From Colocasia esculenta (Eukaryota; Streptophyta; Magnoliopsida; Alismatales; Araceae): a stretch of DNA of 64,000 nucleotides. The stretch lies in NCBI GenBank assembly GCA_014218235.1, contig CM024755.1:38522713-38586712 (forward strand), in the 5' to 3' direction. Shown here one piece after another: positions 57,734 through 64,000 of the stretch. Within the stretch, counting starts at the first letter, position 1, and the number at the start of each line of letters is the position of its first letter. The position numbers and the translations under genes are program-made. The notes below the pieces were generated by a model. That model did not search any database. It was not told the origin of the DNA and saw only the letters and a program-made list of their open reading frames with translations.

Positions 57734-59892
57734 ATAGAGACAGGTTCGAAATGAATAAATACTTTTAAATTAATGAACCGTCACAGATACTTATGATGCA
57801 AGCACTCTTTAAGGATTTTGCTCAAATTCAGGGGAGAGAATAATTATTATTATGAAATAATTGGTATTTCAGTTATATACAGATAAATCTATCACAAATT
57901 ACACATACCTAATTGTAGTACCCCAGAAAATTTATTAATTAAAAATTATAGATAAATAGAAATTTTATCTATTAATAAATTCAATTAATTAAAATGGTAC
58001 GCATCATTATTGTATGCGTATAAACCCCTAAAAAAATTTCGTAAAAATAGTAGTTATACTTTAAATAATGTTCTCTAATGACCCATCATAGAGTCTGGGC
58101 ATAGAAAAATCGTTTGGACTTAGTTTAAGAATTTATGCGACTTATTAGCATAATTAAAGAATAAGTCGAAGAACCCATTATTTTCTGACCCAAAGTGGAT
58201 TATAAATAAAAATAAACATATGGGTAGACTTTAAATAATATGGGATGATAGCCCATTATGATATTTGGACCAATGGACAATCTTAGCCCATAAATAAATT
58301 TTTTAATGAAAAGGATAAATAAAAACCCATTAAGTAAAGTAAGTACATGGGTTGTACAATTAAGCTCACATGAGTTATTAGGCCAAGAGTAATTACCCAA
58401 ATGATAAATATTAGAAATATTGGCATGAATAATATTTATTCAATTTAAAAATATAAAATTACTTAAATAAGTGTGATAAGTAGATTTACATAAGGATAAA
58501 TGGTGAATGATTGGAAACTAAATCAATACCCATTAAGTTAAATTAGTAATGGGTTTGGTTAATGGACCTAACATGAATTGTTGGGCCCAAATGAGAAGAG
58601 CACATCATGAGATGGGAAGTAATTAGTCTAAATTCAGACCTAAAAATAGTAATAAATAGAAAATGGTTAAGATAATGATTATTTTAACTCTTACTTATCT
58701 TAAAAAGAGTCCTAACCCTAGTCTAACCCAATAGGACTCTATCCTAATCTAAAATTGAGATTTAGATGAGAGACAATTGGGTTAAAGAGAGAAGACTCAT
58801 ATTAAATAGTGAAATTCGTAACTAAATTATCTCATAATTAAAAAGAGGTAATTAAGGCACTATTATGACTCATATATATATAAAAAAGAGACCTAAACTT
58901 ATACTAACCCATTACCCACGAAATTAAACCTCTTATCTATCCTATTAGGTGGGATAATGTAAGAAATAAGGGGATAAATATAGAAATTAAAGAGTTGGAA
59001 GGAGAAGGAAGAGTTTTAGAGATGATGGACTCTTGTAGCAACCAAATACATCGTAATACAACCCTATCAACCCTCATTTTCATGCTTAGACTTTGGGAGA
59101 TGAAGGGAGAGGCTGGAGAACGAAGGAGCAAGAAGGAGGAGCTTGGAAAGGAGGGATTTCATCTTGTTCTTCATCAAAAACCCTAGCTTTTCATTCATGT
59201 AACGAAAGGTAGGCAATCCCTCAAGCTAAAATCGTGAAATAATTACCCTAGGTAGACTTCATGTACCTCTTCAAAAGCCCTATGATTTCGTTGTATTCCG
59301 CTCATCCATTTGGGCGAATTTAATTCGGGAAATCCTGCTGTCACCATGAACCCAAAATCTTATGTTTACTCTAATTCTCAATATCTACTTGCTCTCATGC
59401 CATGATAAAATTCTCATATATACTGAATTGTATTATCTTTCAAACGCCCTTGGTCTTGCTCGATTTTGATCTCCCATGAGGGAGAATTAAATCTTTGAAT
59501 CCTTGTCTATTGCCTATACCTGACTCTTCAAGTTTACCTTTAAACTTCGCGCATACTTGATATCTTGCTATGATAAAATTCTCTAAAATACTACTTCATG
59601 TTAGATTTCGAACGCCTTTAGTTTCGTAATTTTCATCATGTATTCATCTCTAATTAATTCGTGGAACCCTGACTGCACCTATTTAGGTCACCGAAAATTA
59701 ACCTGATCAATGCATGTCTAAACCTTGTCTATTTTCAAATTAATCGTTTATGTTGATATATATACATGTCAACTTTCGTTTAAAACTAGTTTCGTACTTT
59801 TTGGATCACCGTGCTATTTTATATGGAATTTAGAACGTCCCTACATCACAAAAGACTCGCCCTGGAAAAAAGGGAAAAAGGCAATCTCACCT

Positions 59893-60080
59893 GTTATCGC
59901 GACGGCGCGATCCGCCGCGATATCAGTGAGGTCGCGCCGGCCGATGGCATCACGTCAAGAACGCGTCGGCATAAGCTGCCGCGATTCACTCCAGACCGGG
60001 CCAGACCGGCCAGGCCCCGTGTCGCGCCCGACCGCCCTGTCGCGACTTGAATCGCGACAGGTAAGTCCGTCGCGTTTTCA
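59893..60080 (+). promoter_or_regulatory. TCGCGAC-motif cluster in solo LTR, second copy
   Basis: TTATCGCGACGGCGCGAT, CCGCGATATCAG, TGTCGCGACTTGAATCGCGA and similar words. The cluster is kept despite divergence of the flanks. Confidence 0.5.
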
Positions 60081-61307
60081 TGAATCCGACCAGAATGAAA
60101 AAATTGTACATATGCCCTGTTGTTTAAGCTTTATACCCCTAATTAGCCATAATTAAACCATGATATAGTTAACCCGACTTGGCAAGTTAATAAATGGCAT
60201 TAATGATATAAATTTAATTATTTAAAAAAGGACATTTACACGACTTATCATATCCTCAAGATTTCTTTACACTTACACACACGTGACTTTATTAATTGCC
60301 ATTTGACCCTAATAATTTATGCAATAATGTATCTGGTAACTTAGCGAAATAAATGACTGAATTACCTTATTTATTAAATATAATTGTTTCTGTTTTTACT
60401 CGCGCATTTTAAATACCGTTATCGTTTTCCCTCGGCTTCGAGCACTCGAGGCACGACAAACCCGTTTTACACACTTTTCTCTTGACCTGGACCACCTCTC
60501 CACCGGAAATACTCTCGACTGGACTAGGGACTCCTTGTCAAGGCCTCCGTAAGTCTTCTTGGCTTTGGCGCACGTCCATTGCCGACGAGCTGGTTGTACC
60601 TTTAATTCCTATTATACTCTTAGGGATCAGTACGATCCAAATGGCCTTAGTGAGATCTCTCTTATCTTGTGATCACACCAGACCACCTGGCCAGTATTCT
60701 TAGCACAGCTAGTGGGTGGTGGTAACTTCTTCTACCAGACTGCCGGTACCCGACCTAGTGCTGTGCAACCGTTACTATCATGATTTATCGTTGTTTTATG
60801 ATTATACCCCTATCTCATCTACTATCCTGGTACTCTCATCTATTCACGTTCACTCTACTATCTCGTCTATTCATCTTGTACTCTCTTGAGACTCTTGAGC
60901 TGTTGCGGCTCCCATTACTTGTACTATACATGACTGTCTAGCGCCATAATATGGGTCCGGTGACCCTACTGACTTGAATGCATAGTGTGCAGGGCACGGA
61001 GAGTGTCTGAGGGGCTCCAATATAGTCCTGGGGGCATAGAGCCACCCGAAAATACCTGCAGGGGCTATTGACGGTGTTCTGCATTGCACCGGTTCTGACT
61101 ATCTCGACATTGGCTAGACATCTAATTGTTTTACTATTAGTCTGAGGAGTTCAGACATATTGTGCCAGTTATGTGCTATTAGTGTGCTAGCACTGACTGT
61201 TATAACATTAGTCTGAGGAGTTCAGACGTAATGTACTATCGTTAAACGGCTACTGTCCCAAAGTGACTATTGCCATACTCGACTAGTGCACCGTGGTGCA
61301 ACCATAC

Positions 61308-61460
61308 ACGTTATCTCATTACAAGCAATCTCGTTACACGCTATCTTGATATACAAGCTATCTCGTTACACGCCACCTTGATACAAGCTATCCTATTACA
61401 TGTCATTTTGATACATACTATCTTGTTATACACTATGTTGTTACACGCTATCTCGTTATG
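61308..61460 (+). repeat. Short tandem array in solo LTR, second copy
   Basis: Units like GCTATCTCGTTACACG, the same array as 36455-36600 with rearranged units. Confidence 0.72.
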
Positions 61461-62009
61461 TTGTCATCCTAATTGTGTAATACTCTTGCGAAATGTAATA
61501 TCGTTCACTTGTTATCTTGTACTATTACTCTCTTAACTATACTTGATCGTTCTCTCTAGTTAACCTGTGTTACAAGACATTAATCACTTAAAGCATGCTT
61601 GTTTACACGAGATATTAAGTCCTACTGAGTGTTATCGCTCACCCTTCGTTATTTGTTATTGTGTTTTCAGGTAAGTCAAGTGACGACCTTACACACAACA
61701 ACGGGATTAGACTGGAGTGATGAGCGTCCTGAAGTCATAGCGATGGAATGTCATTAGTACCTTAGAGTCTAGTTAGATATTTGCTTTAGATTTCTTATCC
61801 AATGTAATAATGTCGTTGAGTCCTATGTTTTGGCTCTGAATTAGTGGTTGTAATAGATTAGATGAATTATCAATAAAATGAGGAGTTTTATTACAATTAT
61901 TGTTCATTAGATGCTCTGATATTTGCGATTGTATGCGCAATTTACGTTACCATACTCGTTGTTCATGCCTCCTCGATTTATTTCGCTGCTAAATTAGCGG
62001 GGCATGACA

Positions 62010-64000
62010 CTAATTCCCTTCTAAGAGACGTAAATCTCTCTTCAGGTAAAGCCTTTGTGAAGATATCTGCTAACTAATTTTGAGTATCAACAAATGAAAT
62101 ATCTATATGATCTCAAATGAAATGATATCTAACCTCTATATGCTTTGTTCTTGAGTGTTGTATTGGATTTTTGGTGAGATTAATTGCACTGGTGTTGTCG
62201 CACAGTAAGGGAATTGTCTTGATGTGCAGTCCATAATTCTCAAGTTGCTATTTAATCCATAAGAGTTGTGTGCAACAGCTTCCAGCAGCTACGTACTCAG
62301 CTTCAGCTGTTGACAGTGCTACTGAATTTTACTTCTTTGAGGACCAAGAAATTAGACAACCTGCAAGGAATTGACAACATCCACTGGTACTTTTTCTATC
62401 TACCTTGCATCCAGCGTAATCAACATCAGAGTATCCTACTAAATTTATTTCACAATATTTTGGATACCACAATCCTAGATCATGAGTTTTAGCTAAATAT
62501 CTGAAAATTCATTTGACATTAATTAAATGCGATTCTTTAGGGTCTGTCTGATACCTAGCACATATGCATACACTAAATAATATATCAGGTCTACTTACTG
62601 TCAAATAAAGTAATGAACCTATCATACCTCTGTAGAGCTTTTGGTCTACTTTCTTACCATTCTTGTCACTGTCTAGCCTTGTAGATATGCTCATTAGTGT
62701 TGACAGTGGCTTGGCATTTTCAAACCCAAATTTCTTCAATAATTCTTTAGTGTACTTTGCTTGACAAATGTGGGAGCCTTCTTTTCCTTACTTGATTTGC
62801 AATCCGAGGAAATAATTAAGTTCCCCCATCATGCTCATTTTAAATTCTCTCTGCATGAGCTTTTCAAAATACTTGCAAAGAGATTCGTCAGTAGAACCAA
62901 ATATTATATCATCTACATAAATTTGTACAAGCAATACATGTTTGATTTTAGACTTAACAAATAATGTACTATCTACTTGACCCATGATAAAACCATGATC
63001 CAATAAAAATGCACTGAGCCTTTCATACCAAGCTCTAGGTGCTTGCTTTAATCCATACAATACTTTATGCAACTTGAAAACATGATTTGGACAATCAGTA
63101 TCTTCAAAACCGGGAGGTTGTTTTACATAAACTTCCTCCTTTATATAACCATTTAGAAATACTGATTTAACATCCATTTGAAAAAGTTTTAAACCTAATG
63201 CAGATGCATAAGCAAGTAAAATTCTAATTGCCTCAAGTCTAGCCACTGGTGCATAGGTTTCATCGAAATCTATGCCTTCCTCTTGGGAATAGCCTTGAGC
63301 TACCAGTCTGGCCTTGTTTCTTGTGATCACACCAGCTTCATCCAATTTGTTCCTGAACACCCATTTGGTGCCAATCACAGGATGATCTGATGGTCTTGGA
63401 ACAAGGGGTCATACCTGGTTTCTCTTGAACTGATTAAGTTCATCTTGCATGGCTAATATCCAAGATTCATCAGACAGTGCTAAATTGACTGTCTTAGGCT
63501 CTATTTGAGATACAAAGGCTAAATAATCACATGGGATTATGTTACCTCTAGTTCTTACCCCAACCGATGGATCTCCAATAGGTGATCCTTCTTGTATCTC
63601 CATTCTTTTGGAAGATCATCATGTGATATGTCTTTTTGTTGTAGATCTTCCAAGGGTGGATCTTCCTTGTCCTCGATAGATGAGTTCTTTAATTTCTTAG
63701 ATAATTCATCTGCATCATCAACATCACTATCTACTTCTTTTCTCAAGGAAGGATTAGTCTCATCAAAGATAACATGTACAGTTTGCTCAATTAATAGACT
63801 TTGCTTATTGAATACTCTATATCCTTTGGGTTTAGAAGCATACCCCATAAATATATCTTCATCAGACTTTGAATCCAGCTTACCAATATCTCTTTTTCCA
63901 TTGTTGTGAATGAAGCATGGACATCCAAAGGTTTTGAAGTGACTGATCTTTGGCTTCTTCTGCTTGTAGAGCTCGTATGCAGTCTTCTTCAGGATTGGCC
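62010..64000 (-). pseudogene. SIRE-type copia element B pol: integrase end, reverse transcriptase, RNase H
   Basis: The minus-strand polyprotein enters from the right edge in the integrase C-terminal region (KISHFKTFGCPCFIHNNGKR, YASKPKGYRVFN). The linker is frame-shifted near 63580. RT then has GTKWVFRNKLDEAG, ARLVAQGYSQEEGIDF, LKLFQMDVKSVFLNG, YGLKQAPRAWYERL and the active site QIYVDDIIFGSTDESL. RNase H follows with PLSTLMSIST, GYSDVDYAGCKVDRKSTSG, LSTAEAEYVA and HIEVRYHFI. Stops are at QV-stop-PLV (about 63410), QIK-stop-GKEG (about 62788) and in RNase H. The frame reaches RRELV, where the solo LTR inserted. Confidence 0.9.

Larger units (their letters stand above)
57914..62009 (+). mobile_element. 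4.1-kb solo LTR, second copy (probable Tekay/Del lineage)
   Basis: TGTAGTACCCCAG...GGGGCATGACA, 4,096 bases, with a perfect CTAAT duplication (57909-57913, 62010-62014). It is collinear with 33077-37143, with moderate divergence and small indels. It inserted in the last codons of copia B pol: without it, the frame ends RRELGMCNL and a stop. It carries a TCGCGAC cluster at 59893-60080 and a short tandem array at 61308-61460. Confidence 0.93.

Noticed and set aside
33077..62009. The two 4.1-kb repeats as the LTR pair of one large element
   Set aside because: Same orientation, but each has its own perfect duplication (CTTAG and CTAAT), and the sequence between them contains edges of other elements. 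They are separate solo LTRs.

Overview
This is plant nuclear DNA made almost entirely of nested LTR retrotransposons. The evidence is the set of plant-specific retroelement lineages (Athila and Tat Ty3/gypsy, SIRE/Maximus-type Ty1/copia), plant-style primer-binding sites (TGGTATCAGAGC), and plant mobile domain (PMD) sequence. I see no ordinary host gene, no rRNA or tRNA gene and no CRISPR. It is an angiosperm, but I cannot name the species.

Nesting, oldest to youngest, read from target-site duplications (TSDs) and from reading frames that rejoin across insertions. An old copia element C (only 50680-51422 is visible, minus strand) was split by two SIRE-type copia elements, both minus: A (from beyond the left edge to 50679) and B (51423 to beyond the right edge). 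Into A went: (1) an Athila gypsy element on the minus strand (left edge to 19501), itself split at its protease by a non-coding LARD-type element on the plus strand with 3.5-kb LTRs (3890-13267, TSD GTTCA); (2) a 23.7-kb Tat gypsy element on the plus strand (21730-45386, TSD GTGGT/GTGGC), carrying a 4.07-kb solo LTR (33077-37143, TSD CTTAG); (3) an Athila-like solo LTR (45546-47743, TSD CGTAG). Into B, at the last codons of pol, went a second 4.1-kb solo LTR (57914-62009, TSD CTAAT).

The Tat element is the most informative part. Its sense strand encodes gag, protease with a G-patch, reverse transcriptase, RNase H, a second (archaeal-type) RNase H and integrase. Its long 3' internal region carries two antisense genes with recognisable spliced structures. 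One has seven exons, all introns in phase 0, and a PMD-like domain plus a coiled-coil/RS tail (40681-37784). The other has two exons and a TATA box (42568-41219). Both have a few premature stops. Clusters of a TCGCGAC-type motif lie upstream of both antisense genes, in the first intron of one, in the Tat LTRs and leader, and also in the unrelated 4.1-kb solo LTRs.

SIRE element B carries a roughly 1,300-codon accessory (so-called env-like) frame, 57733-53784, between pol and its 3' LTR. Nearly every coding frame in the window is broken, mostly by stops one C-to-T or G-to-A transition from a sense codon, as expected of old methylated transposons.
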